A stretch of DNA of 57,152 bases from Bacteroidota bacterium (GCA_005884665.1 VBAT01000027.1:2291-59442); one strand, 5' to 3'. Shown: positions 8,545 to 17,740, numbered from the stretch's first letter. Numbers and translations are program-made. Notes: a model not told the origin generated them from the letters alone.

Positions 8545-9626
8545 AATTCATAAATGTTTAATTCGGCTGTATAAAATTCAGCTTCATCCATTATTTTGAA
8601 TTTGTATTTAGTCCCATAGGCTAGCTCAAGTCTTCTTTTTATGTTTTCGAGCCCTAAGCCCGTAGATGGGTGCTTGGGTCCGATGCGCTTTTTATTTCTG
8701 CAAATAAATGAAAGTTCATTCCCTTTCACATCCAGTTTAATGTTCAGTGGATGTTGCTCGTCCTTCAGTTCCCCATGCATCAATGCATTTTCTACCAGCG
8801 TGATCAATACGAATGGAATGATGAGCTTTCCTTCTATTTCGCCAGTTGTTTCAAAATTAACCTTCAGGGTATTGCTGTACCGAAGCTGGCTTATCTTGAT
8901 CACATTGTTCATATGTTCGATCTCGTCGGCAATCAGCGCCTTGCCGTCTTTCTGATTTCCCTTGCTGAGCGCATAACGCATGATATCACTGAGAATAAGT
9001 ATACCCTCGGATAGATCAGGAGAATGGGGGAGTGCTTTGGAGTACAAAAAATTCAGGGTGTTATGAAGAAAATGCGGGTTGATCTGCGCTTTTAGAAAAT
9101 TAAAATTTGCCTGCGATATCTGCGCTTCCAGTTGAAGCTTTTGTGCTTCGAGTATCCGCCGTTGCTTTAAGGATTCCCTGACATACGTCAGGTAGGGAAG
9201 AAAAATGCTGATTATTATGTAAGGAATAAAACTCAATAGTGTTGAACGATAGACCTTGACAATCGAATCATATTTATAGTCCAGCAGCCGGGGTATTGCA
9301 TAAAAAAGAAAACTCTTGTAAATAAGAATGGCCAGCATCAGTATGACAGAAACCTTGAGAAAGGAAAAGAATTTTTTTTGCGTATTGATGAGGTGATAAT
9401 ATAGATTCAGGCTGATATACATTAGGGTCACGTAATAGAAGAAAGCGTAGAGGCCTACCAAACCATTTCCCTTGTAATCCCTGGGATCTTTCGCCGTCAC
9501 ATTTTTATGAGGAGCGGCATCGGGATTAAGCGCGATGACTAAGGAATAGATGGCGTAACCGACAACACCTACGCAGATGAAGCCAACCAGTACCTGCCAG
9601 TATTTATATCTTGTTTTAGACCACAT
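8541..9626 (-). CDS. Sensor histidine kinase, LytS-like (His_kinase family)
   Basis: Four or more membrane segments occupy about residues 8-160, followed by a coiled coil, the phosphorylation region QINPHFLHNTLNFLYSKAL and an ATPase domain with GLGLENIKRRLELAYG. The frame is open upstream to an ATG at 9680, but those 18 codons fall inside a palindromic repeat element. The ATG at 9626 (MWSKTRYKYWQ) gives a normal protein of 361 residues and is taken as the start. It is the partner of the LytTR regulator. The signal is unknown. Confidence 0.93.
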   Translation of the reverse strand: MWSKTRYKYWQVLVGFICVGVVGYAIYSLVIALNPDAAPHKNVTAKDPRDYKGNGLVGLYAFFYYVTLMYISLNLYYHLINTQKKFFSFLKVSVILMLAILIYKSFLFYAIPRLLDYKYDSIVKVYRSTLLSFIPYIIISIFLPYLTYVRESLKQRRILEAQKLQLEAQISQANFNFLKAQINPHFLHNTLNFLYSKALPHSPDLSEGILILSDIMRYALSKGNQKDGKALIADEIEHMNNVIKISQLRYSNTLKVNFETTGEIEGKLIIPFVLITLVENALMHGELKDEQHPLNIKLDVKGNELSFICRNKKRIGPKHPSTGLGLENIKRRLELAYGTKYKFKIMDEAEFYTAELNIYEL

Positions 9627-9648
9627 AGCAACTGTGAATATAGTTAAA

Positions 9649-9785
9649 GGCCACAGAGAGCCACTGAGAAAGGGCCACAAAGAAAACTCTGGGGCTCTCC
9701 GTGGTCATCCTTTCGCCCACAGAGGGCCACTGAGAAAACACGGAGGACCACCAGAGAAGGAAAAGCTCCGTGGCTCTCTGTGGCC
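9649..9785. repeat. Palindromic intergenic repeat (CCACAGAG type)
   Basis: The ends are a perfect 16-base inverted repeat: GGCCACAGAGAGCCAC at 9649-9664 and its complement at 9770-9785. Inside are two related tandem blocks (CCACAGAGAGCCACTGAGAA and CCACAGAGGGCCACTGAGAA) and two complementary arms (CTCTGGGGCTCTCCGTGG and GCTCCGTGGCTCTCTG). The element fills the whole gap between the kinase start and the stop of the next gene. Confidence 0.75.
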
Positions 9786-9790
9786 ATATC

Positions 9791-11137
9791 CTATTTCTTC
9801 ATCAGCCTCTCTGCAATATACTGACCCAGCTCTTTTCCCATTGCAGTACCCACTTCATTATCGGTACGGAAATGAATGCCCGCAAAGAACCTTGAATCAG
9901 CACAATCCTTTGCCAGCTTGCGAAACTCCTTCGCATCGGCCGGGAAAAAATATTCCAGGACGGTAGCCGTGGTTGAAGAACCTGCGGCATGACCGGATGG
10001 ATAACCCGGGAACGGCGGCGTTTGGATCAGGGCTTTATAGGTGCTGTCATATTGATCAGGCCTTATTCCCCAATAAGTGTACTTCGCATCAAAGATTGCA
10101 ATGACAACATCGTGATAAGCTATATGCAGGACTGCATAAATACGCGCTACTGAAGGTGCATCGTCGACGCGGTTCTCAAACATTTTTTTTGCTGCCAGGT
10201 CCGACCAGTAATCGTAGCCACCGTTATTCGCCCAATAATAAGCCAGGGAATTAGAACTAAAATTTCTTTTGAATTTTTTTAGTTCATTCATGTCCGCTTC
10301 AAAATCCGGGGGTGCTACCGGTCTGAACTGATCAGCTGAATTCAGGACCAGCGGTTTCATTAAAGGAAGCGTAATACCCATGGGAAATGAGCCAGTCCAT
10401 TTTTTTGGATCTTTATTTACCGGTCCTTTCCAATCCATCGTAGCTCCATCCTTCTTTGCCTTTTCTATGATTTGTTTGGCAACAGCTTCGCCTAATTTCC
10501 AACCTGCATCGGCATCGCTCTGAAATTGTAAACCGGCATTTATTCTTGATTGAGAGGCGGCATGTGCCAGTTGTAAAATTGAATCACCTTTTTCAGGAAA
10601 GAAATAGGCTAGCACAGTGGCAGCCGCTGCGGCGGTTACAGTATGTTCACATGGATAGGAGTAAGTAGCGGGCGCATCGATGGCTGTTTTTATCGAGGGA
10701 TCCATATCATGTGGCCGTTTGGTTTTGTATTTGACCTTTGCTCTCCAGGCTAAAACAGTGGCATCATAAATAGCCAAATTCATCCACGCGGTGGGCGTTC
10801 GTGCGATGATATCAAACCTGTCATACGAAATTAATTTCGGCGCGATCTGATTCCAACGATGTGCCGGGGCGCCTGCATTCCAGTATTTTATTTCTGCAAC
10901 CTGTTTTTTATCAAGCTTAGCCACACGCTGTTTGATCGCCTGTAATTCAATTTTCAACTGTGAAACAATAGGGGGAGGAGGAATTGTTATTTGATCCGGG
11001 TTATCTAAAAACCAGGTATTCCACCCGGCTGCTTCATAATTTGGTGATTGGGATAAACAGGGGTTAAACACTCCGGTAATAAATAATGTAACAATAAGGA
11101 GCTGCCCGGTTTTCCGAAAATAATTTACGCGTAGCAT
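9791..11137 (-). CDS. PAP2 / vanadium haloperoxidase-like secreted protein with duplicated domain
   Basis: A signal peptide (1-30, cleavage near CLSQS) precedes two copies of a PAP2-type core. The C-terminal copy keeps the catalytic set: K...RP (RP 359-360), PSGH (380-383) and SR...H (SR 415-416, H422). The N-terminal copy has RP (141-142) and SR (197-198), but PSGH is replaced by PCEH (162-165) and the acid-base His by Gln (Q204). Only the second copy should be active, as in the two-bundle fold of vanadium chloroperoxidase. It may act as an acid phosphatase or a haloperoxidase; sequence alone does not decide. It stands alone between repeat-rich spacers. Confidence 0.85.
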   Translation of the reverse strand: MLRVNYFRKTGQLLIVTLFITGVFNPCLSQSPNYEAAGWNTWFLDNPDQITIPPPPIVSQLKIELQAIKQRVAKLDKKQVAEIKYWNAGAPAHRWNQIAPKLISYDRFDIIARTPTAWMNLAIYDATVLAWRAKVKYKTKRPHDMDPSIKTAIDAPATYSYPCEHTVTAAAAATVLAYFFPEKGDSILQLAHAASQSRINAGLQFQSDADAGWKLGEAVAKQIIEKAKKDGATMDWKGPVNKDPKKWTGSFPMGITLPLMKPLVLNSADQFRPVAPPDFEADMNELKKFKRNFSSNSLAYYWANNGGYDYWSDLAAKKMFENRVDDAPSVARIYAVLHIAYHDVVIAIFDAKYTYWGIRPDQYDSTYKALIQTPPFPGYPSGHAAGSSTTATVLEYFFPADAKEFRKLAKDCADSRFFAGIHFRTDNEVGTAMGKELGQYIAERLMKK

Positions 11138-11451
11138 AATAATCTGATTTAAGAGGTGTACAATATGGAATTAGAAAAAAAGAATTCTATTATTGAATAA
11201 ACCTAGGCAGAGATCCAGGGGAAAAGAAAAACGTTATACCAACGAGGCTTTGGGGAGGACGAACGGATTGCCACGGATTCACGGTTTAACGTTTCTGACA
11301 TACCGGCTGCTACAATGCCAGCATACACACGGAGTAGAGCGAGGAACAGAGCGGGAGCGAGGGGAAACATAGCCACCGAAGAATTTCTGAGCAACGAATA
11401 TATGGATGACTTTATTTTTTTTCCGTGAACCCGTGGCGACCAAAGCGATAC
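11138..11451. repeat. Gene-free stretch with an inverted repeat (11270-11437)
   Basis: No convincing gene is present. GCCACGGATTCACGG (11270-11284) faces CCGTGAACCCGTGGC (11423-11437), complementary at 14 of 15 positions. Between them lies a block with TACCGGCTG...CCAGCATACACACGGAG and a purine-rich run (about 11330-11370) that looks like intergenic repeat sequence rather than coding DNA. The region also holds the promoter of the PAP2-like gene. Confidence 0.6.
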
Positions 11452-12120
11452 CTATTTTGTCTGCAAAAGAATTTGGCCGCACAGCGCATCGATATTCCCA
11501 TCGTAATGATGACCGCCGGGCATTTTGATCAGCCGTTTATTCTTTATGGTCAGCTCACTGAAGGGAAATTCATTTTCATCATCACCCGTAATGATGGTCA
11601 CTGGTATTGAGATCCTGTTGATCTCGGCAGGAACACTTTCGCCGGAATCTTTGCCCCAGCCAAGCATCTGCGCTACATGGATCTCAAAATCCGTTTTAGT
11701 GGAAGGAGATAATAAAATAAGACGATATACCTTACCTGCCAGGGCTGGTTTAAAACGCTTGAACATAAACGGTGCTACATCAGCACCGAAAGAGTAGCCG
11801 ATCAGCACGATATTTTGTTTCTTCCAGGTCTTGTTGATTTCATTGATGTCAGCTTCAATTGCAGCAGCTGCGTCTTCTGGTTTTTTCTTATGCCAGAAAT
11901 AATCTTTTGCATCCAGGCCGATCACTGCGTAACCCTGTTTATTCAGCTTTTGCATGAATGAGGTAGAAAATTTATTGAATCCACCATCGCCTGAAATATA
12001 AAAGACCAGCGGTTTCGTGGTATCTGCACTAGTGTACAGGGAAACGGGCAGCGATGTTTTTTGTGCCTGGACTACGTTCCAAAGACCGGCGAATGAAATA
12101 ATGACCAGTAGTTTTTTCAT
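11452..12120 (-). CDS. AcvB/VirJ family alpha/beta hydrolase
   Basis: The 222-residue protein has a signal peptide (1-19) and one VirJ domain: FYISGDGGF near residue 41, then the nucleophile elbow GYSFGAD with its Ser near residue 109, a late Asp in TGDDENEF and a late His in GGHHYDG. In Agrobacterium and Rhizobium the AcvB/AtvA relatives lie beside the lysyl-phosphatidylglycerol synthase gene and hydrolyse the lysyl lipid in the periplasm. Here the gene overlaps the 3' end of an mprF homologue by four bases, so the same role is a strong inference. It has the length of a single-domain VirJ. Confidence 0.88.
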   Translation of the reverse strand: MKKLLVIISFAGLWNVVQAQKTSLPVSLYTSADTTKPLVFYISGDGGFNKFSTSFMQKLNKQGYAVIGLDAKDYFWHKKKPEDAAAAIEADINEINKTWKKQNIVLIGYSFGADVAPFMFKRFKPALAGKVYRLILLSPSTKTDFEIHVAQMLGWGKDSGESVPAEINRISIPVTIITGDDENEFPFSELTIKNKRLIKMPGGHHYDGNIDALCGQILLQTK

Positions 12121-14720
12121 CTTGTTGAGAGTTGCATGACTTTATTTAACGCTGCAGGTAATTGTATCAGGTCAAAATCATTTTCGTATACAAGGTACTT
12201 ATTCACCCATGTTGTAGCGTATTTTTCCTTGAACTCACGAAGACCTGTATAGTGCCTGAATCGCTTAATTTTTTCGTAAGCATAGCGTATCAATCTCTCG
12301 GCTGTATTTCCCGGCTGTTCGATGCCCGCCATAGGCACAAGTCCAAGATTGATCCATTTCAATTTTTTTTCACGGGCGTATTTCACTAATTCAATGATCA
12401 GCGCATCCATGCAACCACCCGGGGCATCAGCTGTCTTCCGGATAAGATCATAGGTGCATTCTTCGGGCGCAAAATCCGGGATAACATTTAGGAAGGCTTT
12501 CAATTTTCCCATTTCATCGCGGATAATGATCACATGCTGTTGACCAATTTCTTTTTCATCAAATACACCTTGTGAAAAAACCATTTCTTTCTTTCCGTTA
12601 TGCTGTAGCCATTCGTTGGAAACCTGTTTCAATTCCCCAATAAGCTCCTTTTGCAACGGAGGCGGGCAAATTGAAGCGTGGTAGCCTTTTCTCAGCAGGC
12701 TATTCTGGCCGTTACGAAGTGATTTTTTTTCTCTTCCCTCCAATGTAAACTTAGCCAACTCCAGGACGGCTTCCTGGCCAATCAATAGTTTTTGTTTTTT
12801 AAAATAAGTGAAGTAAGAAATACTGGTTTCGTCTACACGGTAGAAAGCCGTTTTTAATCCCATTTTATGACAATGACGGTCGAATTCCTGCAGCACTGCA
12901 ATTTTGGCATCATCCTCACAAACGGGTTCTTCTAATACAATGGCAAAGCCATTAGCAATACGGTAAGCGACGAATGCTTCAAATTTGTCCGAGAAATAAA
13001 ATAATTTATCCCGGTAAGTTTTGAAATGATCGACAGGTGAATTGCCGAATCGTTCGACCAATTCATGTGCTTTTTCTATTGAACTGGTTGCAGACGGTTT
13101 GCGATGAAAATAGGGCTTCAAAAGTGTAAATACTAAGAAACCCCAGGCAAAGAATCCCAGGAAATGCGCGATCCAGATAAATTCATGACCAAAGTGAGTA
13201 ACAGGCTTGATGCCTTCACTATCCATCAACAAAAAACTTCTTACGGAAAATAAAAATGATTGCTTCCAGCTAAAGTCAATACCGAAATGCCTTTTGTCAA
13301 TAAAATAAAAGCCGATAAAACCAAAAATAATGACAGCCACGAAAACAGACATAGCCGCTTTTATCCCTAACTGGAATAGTTGGCGGCTGGCTTTTAAACG
13401 ATATTGTTTCCTGCTTGCCAGCAAAACAATCATAACAAAGGCCGCAAGAATAGCTTCTTCATAATCCAGGGCTTTGAAAAGATGACCAGACAGGGACAAC
13501 GCTGACAACATCACGGCAATTACCCATGCATTTCTTAAGCCCCGTATTAAATAGGTGGCGGTTACTAAAAGTATGACTCCAACAAGTGACACCATTGCAT
13601 TAGTGGCATAAATAGAATTGAGAGGAATGAATTGACGAAGTAATCTCAGGCGTTCACCAATGGGCGGCGTGATCACTGACAAAACATTGACTACTCCCAG
13701 CGTAAAAACCAGGAACGCAGGAAACACCCTGGCAAACACGTGACGGCCTTTCCATAAATACGAGAAGAATCCTGCCAGCAATGGCAGCCAGAATTCAAAC
13801 AAACGATATAAAATGGTTATGGCAAGAGCGTTGACAGGCGAATAACCGTAAAGACTCAATATATATGCCGTCGATAGTTCTACAGCACCAAGTCCTCTCA
13901 GGAATGGAGAAACGATCATCAACAATACAGATACAATATAGGCAATGGCGCTGGCCGATAATGTGGCAGGTAATCCGAGGGCTTTGGCTGCAATAAATAT
14001 ATGGGCAATGCCACAACACTCTACACCGAGTGAAAGAAGGATAGTGTAGGTAAATTGTTTCCGGGAAACACTTGCTGAAAGCAACTCGTTGACATAGGGA
14101 ATATATTTTGGGAATTTTTTTTCAAGCCATTGATATAATCTTCCCTTTTGCCGGAAGGAACGAAAAACCTGGTAGACTGTTCCCAATATCAAAAAAAGAA
14201 TAAAGAGGCTTTGACCTGGGCGAAGAATATTTCCCGACTGGAAAAAGGAGTATACCAATACGGGAACGCCTACAATAAAGACGGTGAGCAAGCCGACAAA
14301 AGCATAAATGCCCGATGCCTGGTGAACCTGCATTTTTGTTAACCCGTTTTTGCGGATGCTGCCAGGGGAGTAAGCGAGTGAACTGATGCCACCTGCAGGA
14401 AGAAAAACGCTCAGGAAATTTCTTTTCAAAAAGAGTTCAATGGCATGGATCCAGGGAAGCCTGTTAGAAATAGCTTTGAAAGATGTAACATACATGCCGC
14501 TTTGTAAAACGATATAAAGGAAGGTAACAATCGCACCCATCCACATCCATGCGACATTAGCGTTAGCGATGTGTGTTCCCAATGAGCGTAGTTCTGCCCG
14601 TTCCGACCTGAAAAAAAATACGGCTATAAGCAGAAACAGCGCTGCCAGTGTTTCACGCCAGTAGGTCTTACCTGTCTTTCGAAAATCAGCGAGTAGTTTT
14701 GATGCCATATTCAGACCCAA
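12117..14720 (-). CDS. mprF: Bifunctional lysylphosphatidylglycerol flippase/synthetase MprF
   Basis: MprF moves the lysyl group from Lys-tRNA to phosphatidylglycerol and flips the product, lowering the net negative charge of the membrane and giving resistance to cationic peptides. The 867 residues comprise an N-terminal multi-pass region (about 20-520, at least twelve hydrophobic segments, including the flippase stretch FLSVFLPAGGISSLAYSPGS) and a C-terminal cytosolic DUF2156/GNAT-like synthase domain (about 550-860). The latter contains EEPVCEDDAKIA, KSLRNGQNSLLRKGY and NLGLVPMAGIE. The amino acid transferred could be Lys or Ala; that cannot be read here. It is coupled to the VirJ-family gene downstream. 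Confidence 0.92.
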   Translation of the reverse strand: MGLNMASKLLADFRKTGKTYWRETLAALFLLIAVFFFRSERAELRSLGTHIANANVAWMWMGAIVTFLYIVLQSGMYVTSFKAISNRLPWIHAIELFLKRNFLSVFLPAGGISSLAYSPGSIRKNGLTKMQVHQASGIYAFVGLLTVFIVGVPVLVYSFFQSGNILRPGQSLFILFLILGTVYQVFRSFRQKGRLYQWLEKKFPKYIPYVNELLSASVSRKQFTYTILLSLGVECCGIAHIFIAAKALGLPATLSASAIAYIVSVLLMIVSPFLRGLGAVELSTAYILSLYGYSPVNALAITILYRLFEFWLPLLAGFFSYLWKGRHVFARVFPAFLVFTLGVVNVLSVITPPIGERLRLLRQFIPLNSIYATNAMVSLVGVILLVTATYLIRGLRNAWVIAVMLSALSLSGHLFKALDYEEAILAAFVMIVLLASRKQYRLKASRQLFQLGIKAAMSVFVAVIIFGFIGFYFIDKRHFGIDFSWKQSFLFSVRSFLLMDSEGIKPVTHFGHEFIWIAHFLGFFAWGFLVFTLLKPYFHRKPSATSSIEKAHELVERFGNSPVDHFKTYRDKLFYFSDKFEAFVAYRIANGFAIVLEEPVCEDDAKIAVLQEFDRHCHKMGLKTAFYRVDETSISYFTYFKKQKLLIGQEAVLELAKFTLEGREKKSLRNGQNSLLRKGYHASICPPPLQKELIGELKQVSNEWLQHNGKKEMVFSQGVFDEKEIGQQHVIIIRDEMGKLKAFLNVIPDFAPEECTYDLIRKTADAPGGCMDALIIELVKYAREKKLKWINLGLVPMAGIEQPGNTAERLIRYAYEKIKRFRHYTGLREFKEKYATTWVNKYLVYENDFDLIQLPAALNKVMQLSTR

Positions 14721-14908
14721 AGCTATTCATTGAACGGAGCCTGGGCTGGTTAATGCCGGTCATTAACTAAAGGTTAATTGATGCCTTTGGAACGGACCTT
14801 TTTAGAACCTGGCTGGCATAGCTTTCGTCAAAATTTATATTGATTGTCAGAAGGTAAGGGACGGTTTTTGTAAGGAAGTTCGAATGGAAGTTTGTTGGAT
14901 TATCTCAT

Positions 14909-15973
14909 TTAATCCTGCGTTTTCCTGAATTTGGTTGCAACGGTTTGCCCGTGATTCTCAAAATAATTACCTACAGCATAAAATGCCTGTTTGGGAATCC
15001 ATTGCATGTCTTCATAATTCCTTAGCCCGGCACCCGGCATGGATTTTACAATTCCATACGAAGCCATATCGAGATCATAACGCGGATCTTCGTTATATAG
15101 ATAATTATAGCTGATAAACGTGAATACAAAGGCGCCCGTCACCTCTTCCTTTTCAAAAATATCCAACAATTCCAGCAGGTATCGTGATTGTACGGTTTCA
15201 TCTCTTGTATAAGGTCTTTTTAATTCAGGAATATCTTTTTTCCAATCGACAATCGCCCATCCCGCAGCGCCTTTTTCATCAGCGCCGGAATAAGCACAAC
15301 AGCCAAATTCTGTAATCATAAAAGGTTTACCAATGCTTTTATAATGCCGGAGTTCTTTCAAATAGGTGGACTTGTTGTAAGAAGAACGGTAAAGATCAAC
15401 ACCGATTATATCGAATTCTTTCCAATTTACTTTTTCCCAGGTGCCCGAAGCATAGGTGACTTGACCGCTAAACCTCATTTTGATTTCACCGATTGCTTTT
15501 GATAAAAATTTATTCAGACGTTTATTATACCTGCGTTTAATTCCAATCATATTTTTCAGGAGGCTTACGGGGCTAAAAAGATTTGCAAGCCTGTCATTAC
15601 CGTCATTTCCTTTGATAAACCCGCTTGTAAATAAACTCAGCTCACAGCCCAACACCAATATCACATTGGAATACCGGGCTCTTAATTTTTCAGCTGCCAT
15701 TGCGCTTTGTATAATATATTCCAAAGTGTTTTCGGGGTTATCATATAAAGGGAAAGGAGAAAAACAAACGGTTAGCCCCAATTTTAAAGCCATTTCAGAT
15801 GCCCTGGTTACCCGGTCTATAAAGATCCCGGAGATCCTTATTGCATTACAATGCAATTCTTCTTTAATAATTTTAATTTCCTTTTCCACTATGACCAGGT
15901 CAAAACTCTCCCGGGTTATCCCACCAGTTGTGGTTGTTGTTCCGGTGTCATAGTTTATGCCTCTAAGCTTCAT
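14909..15973 (-). CDS. TIM-barrel glycoside hydrolase-like protein
   Basis: The 354 residues start MKLRGINYDTGT and show the alternating pattern of a TIM barrel: IRISGIFIDRV, LTVCFSPFPLY, IILVLGCELS-type strands, IIGVDLYRSSYN, a probable catalytic Glu in FMITEFGCCAYSG, and GAFVFTFISYNY. Similar proteins are sometimes labelled abortive infection proteins in databases, without good evidence. There is no signal peptide, so it is probably cytoplasmic. The substrate is unknown. It lies 31 bases after the aldo/keto reductase gene on the same strand and may share its transcript. Confidence 0.6.
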   Translation of the reverse strand: MKLRGINYDTGTTTTTGGITRESFDLVIVEKEIKIIKEELHCNAIRISGIFIDRVTRASEMALKLGLTVCFSPFPLYDNPENTLEYIIQSAMAAEKLRARYSNVILVLGCELSLFTSGFIKGNDGNDRLANLFSPVSLLKNMIGIKRRYNKRLNKFLSKAIGEIKMRFSGQVTYASGTWEKVNWKEFDIIGVDLYRSSYNKSTYLKELRHYKSIGKPFMITEFGCCAYSGADEKGAAGWAIVDWKKDIPELKRPYTRDETVQSRYLLELLDIFEKEEVTGAFVFTFISYNYLYNEDPRYDLDMASYGIVKSMPGAGLRNYEDMQWIPKQAFYAVGNYFENHGQTVATKFRKTQD

Positions 15974-16004
15974 GATTCTTTCGTTTTAATGGGATTAGAA
16001 AATC

Positions 16005-16982
16005 TTACTCATAACCTACAATGGTGTGAGGAACATAGTCTGACTCAAGCATTTCCATTTCTTCTTTTTCCAATCTCACGTCAAGTGAACGGACCGCATC
16101 ATCAAGATGTTTCAGGTTTGTCGCTCCAATGATTGGTGCAGTTATGCCCGGCTTATGGTGTAACCAGGCGAGTGCCACCTGGGCATAAGAAATGCCGCGA
16201 TTGTTTGCAATATCCCCAACATAATCGACAATTTTTTTATCCGATTCCTCAAAAGCTGAATAAAGTTGTCGTGCTGTTTGATCAGTACTCGGTCTGTCGG
16301 AGCCGGACGCAGCCTGCCATTGACGGGCCAATCTGCCCCTGGCCAGCGGGCTCCACGGTATTACTCCAATTCCTTCTTCTTTGCACAATGGCAACATTTC
16401 GCGTTCTTCTTCCCGGTTGAGTAAGTTATAATGCGGCTGCATAGAAACAAATCTTGTCCATCCATGTATATCCGCCAAATGAAGCGCTTTACAAAATTGC
16501 CAGGCAAACATCGACGATGCCCCCAAATACCGGGCCTTTCCTGCTTTTACTATATCATGTAATGCTTCCAGTGTCTCTTCAACCGGTGTATGATAATCCC
16601 AGCGATGTATTTGGTACAGATCGACATAATCCGTGCCCAGCCGTTTTAAGCTCGCATCAATTTCATGCATAATGGATTTTCGTGAAAGGCCTCTGCCATT
16701 TGGGTCATCACGCATCGGAAAGAAAGCCTTGGTCGCTATCACAATTTCTTCCCGGCGTGCAAAATCACGTATAGCTCTTCCCAAAACTTCTTCACTTTCA
16801 CCGGTTGAATACATATTTGCTGTATCAAAAAAATTAATACCCTGTTCTAACGCGTACTTTATAAATGCCCGGCCGCCTTCTTCATCACGATGCCAGTTTT
16901 TACCGGCTATATCGTAACTCATACAGCCTAATGCAATACGGGAAACTTTCAATCCCGAACTTCCCAGGTTGACATATTCCAT
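16005..16982 (-). CDS. Aldo/keto reductase
   Basis: An NADPH-dependent carbonyl reductase of the (beta/alpha)8 family, 325 residues. The catalytic tetrad is visible: D53 and Y58 (FFDTANMYS), K85 (ATKAFF) and H126 (QIHRWD). The C-terminal cofactor-binding part reads APIIGATNLKHLDDA. It is transcribed away from a CGNR-type regulator across a 125-base gap with repeated TTTACC half-sites, so it is the likely target of that regulator. The natural substrate is unknown. Confidence 0.93.
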   Translation of the reverse strand: MEYVNLGSSGLKVSRIALGCMSYDIAGKNWHRDEEGGRAFIKYALEQGINFFDTANMYSTGESEEVLGRAIRDFARREEIVIATKAFFPMRDDPNGRGLSRKSIMHEIDASLKRLGTDYVDLYQIHRWDYHTPVEETLEALHDIVKAGKARYLGASSMFAWQFCKALHLADIHGWTRFVSMQPHYNLLNREEEREMLPLCKEEGIGVIPWSPLARGRLARQWQAASGSDRPSTDQTARQLYSAFEESDKKIVDYVGDIANNRGISYAQVALAWLHHKPGITAPIIGATNLKHLDDAVRSLDVRLEKEEMEMLESDYVPHTIVGYE

Positions 16983-17107
16983 AAATAGTATTTTTACACT
17001 TTACCTTCAAAACTGTTTACGGTGGTAAAATTAGGCATTTTAACTTTACCAGCTAAAATAATTTAGCCAGCAAAGTGTATATTTGTGTGAAACTTTCAAA
17101 TATAAAA
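16983..17107. promoter_or_regulatory. Divergent control region between reductase and CGNR regulator
   Basis: The hexamer TTTACC occurs at 17000-17005 and 17045-17050 and, inverted (GGTAAA), at 17024-17029, spaced by about 24 and 21 bases. A short palindrome GCTAAA-N4-TTTAGC follows at about 17052-17067. TATATTTG at 17078-17085 fits the Bacteroidota -7 element TAnnTTTG for the rightward gene. The half-sites are candidate operators. Confidence 0.5.
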
Positions 17108-17713
17108 ATGAAATCTATAGCATTGGATCCTGGTAATTATAGCGGAACCTATAAACTGGTTGGTGAGGAAATAAGTTTTGATTTTATCAACACTATATCA
17201 TGGCCAGGTACCGAACGGGAGCATGATTGGCTGGATGTACCAGGCAATTTCATTCTATGGGCCACGGCGGCAGGTATTATCAGTAAAAGCAAAGCAAAAT
17301 TGCTTTCTCGAATTTCTGGTGTGAAGCTCACTAAGGAAATGGAATATGTGCAAAGTATTCGCTATGAATTGTCAAAAATATTAACACCTCTTGCATTTGA
17401 TAAAAAACCCCCGGAAGGGGCAATCGCGGATTTAAATATATTGATTCATCAAATTGTTCAGCAGCGAAGCATAGACCTTAAAACGCAGAAATGGGTTTGG
17501 AATGATTTTCTTTCCCTTAGAGAAGTCCTGGCGCCCATAATATGGAATGCAGGACATGTGATTACAGAAATCGATCACGCACGCATCAAACATTGTCCAT
17601 CATGCAATTGGATATTTTACGATAATACTAAAAATAAAAGTCGCAGGTGGTGTGACATGAAAGACTGTGGAAGCCGCGATAAATCCCTTCGCTATTATCA
17701 TAGCCAGAAATGA
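17108..17713 (+). CDS. CGNR zinc finger/ABATE domain regulator
   Basis: The 201 residues have an N-terminal ABATE domain (about 10-130, with FDFINTISWPG and WLDVPGNFILWA) and a C-terminal zinc ribbon: HCPSCNWIFYD...RRWCDMKDCGSRDK. The usual CGNR signature is CGSR here, while all four cysteines are kept. Proteins of this type are presumed DNA-binding stress regulators; many sit beside the gene they control. It is divergent from the aldo/keto reductase. ATG 17108 is chosen over an in-frame ATG at 17075 because it lies further below the TATATTTG promoter element, which otherwise would overlap the start. Confidence 0.85.
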   Translation: MKSIALDPGNYSGTYKLVGEEISFDFINTISWPGTEREHDWLDVPGNFILWATAAGIISKSKAKLLSRISGVKLTKEMEYVQSIRYELSKILTPLAFDKKPPEGAIADLNILIHQIVQQRSIDLKTQKWVWNDFLSLREVLAPIIWNAGHVITEIDHARIKHCPSCNWIFYDNTKNKSRRWCDMKDCGSRDKSLRYYHSQK

Positions 17714-17740
17714 ATTTGATGAAGGATAAGTTTGATCACG

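Noticed and set aside
9577..9966. A 129-codon plus-strand frame across the palindromic element
   Set aside because: It runs antisense through two real genes and the repeat, and its low-complexity product has no family resemblance.
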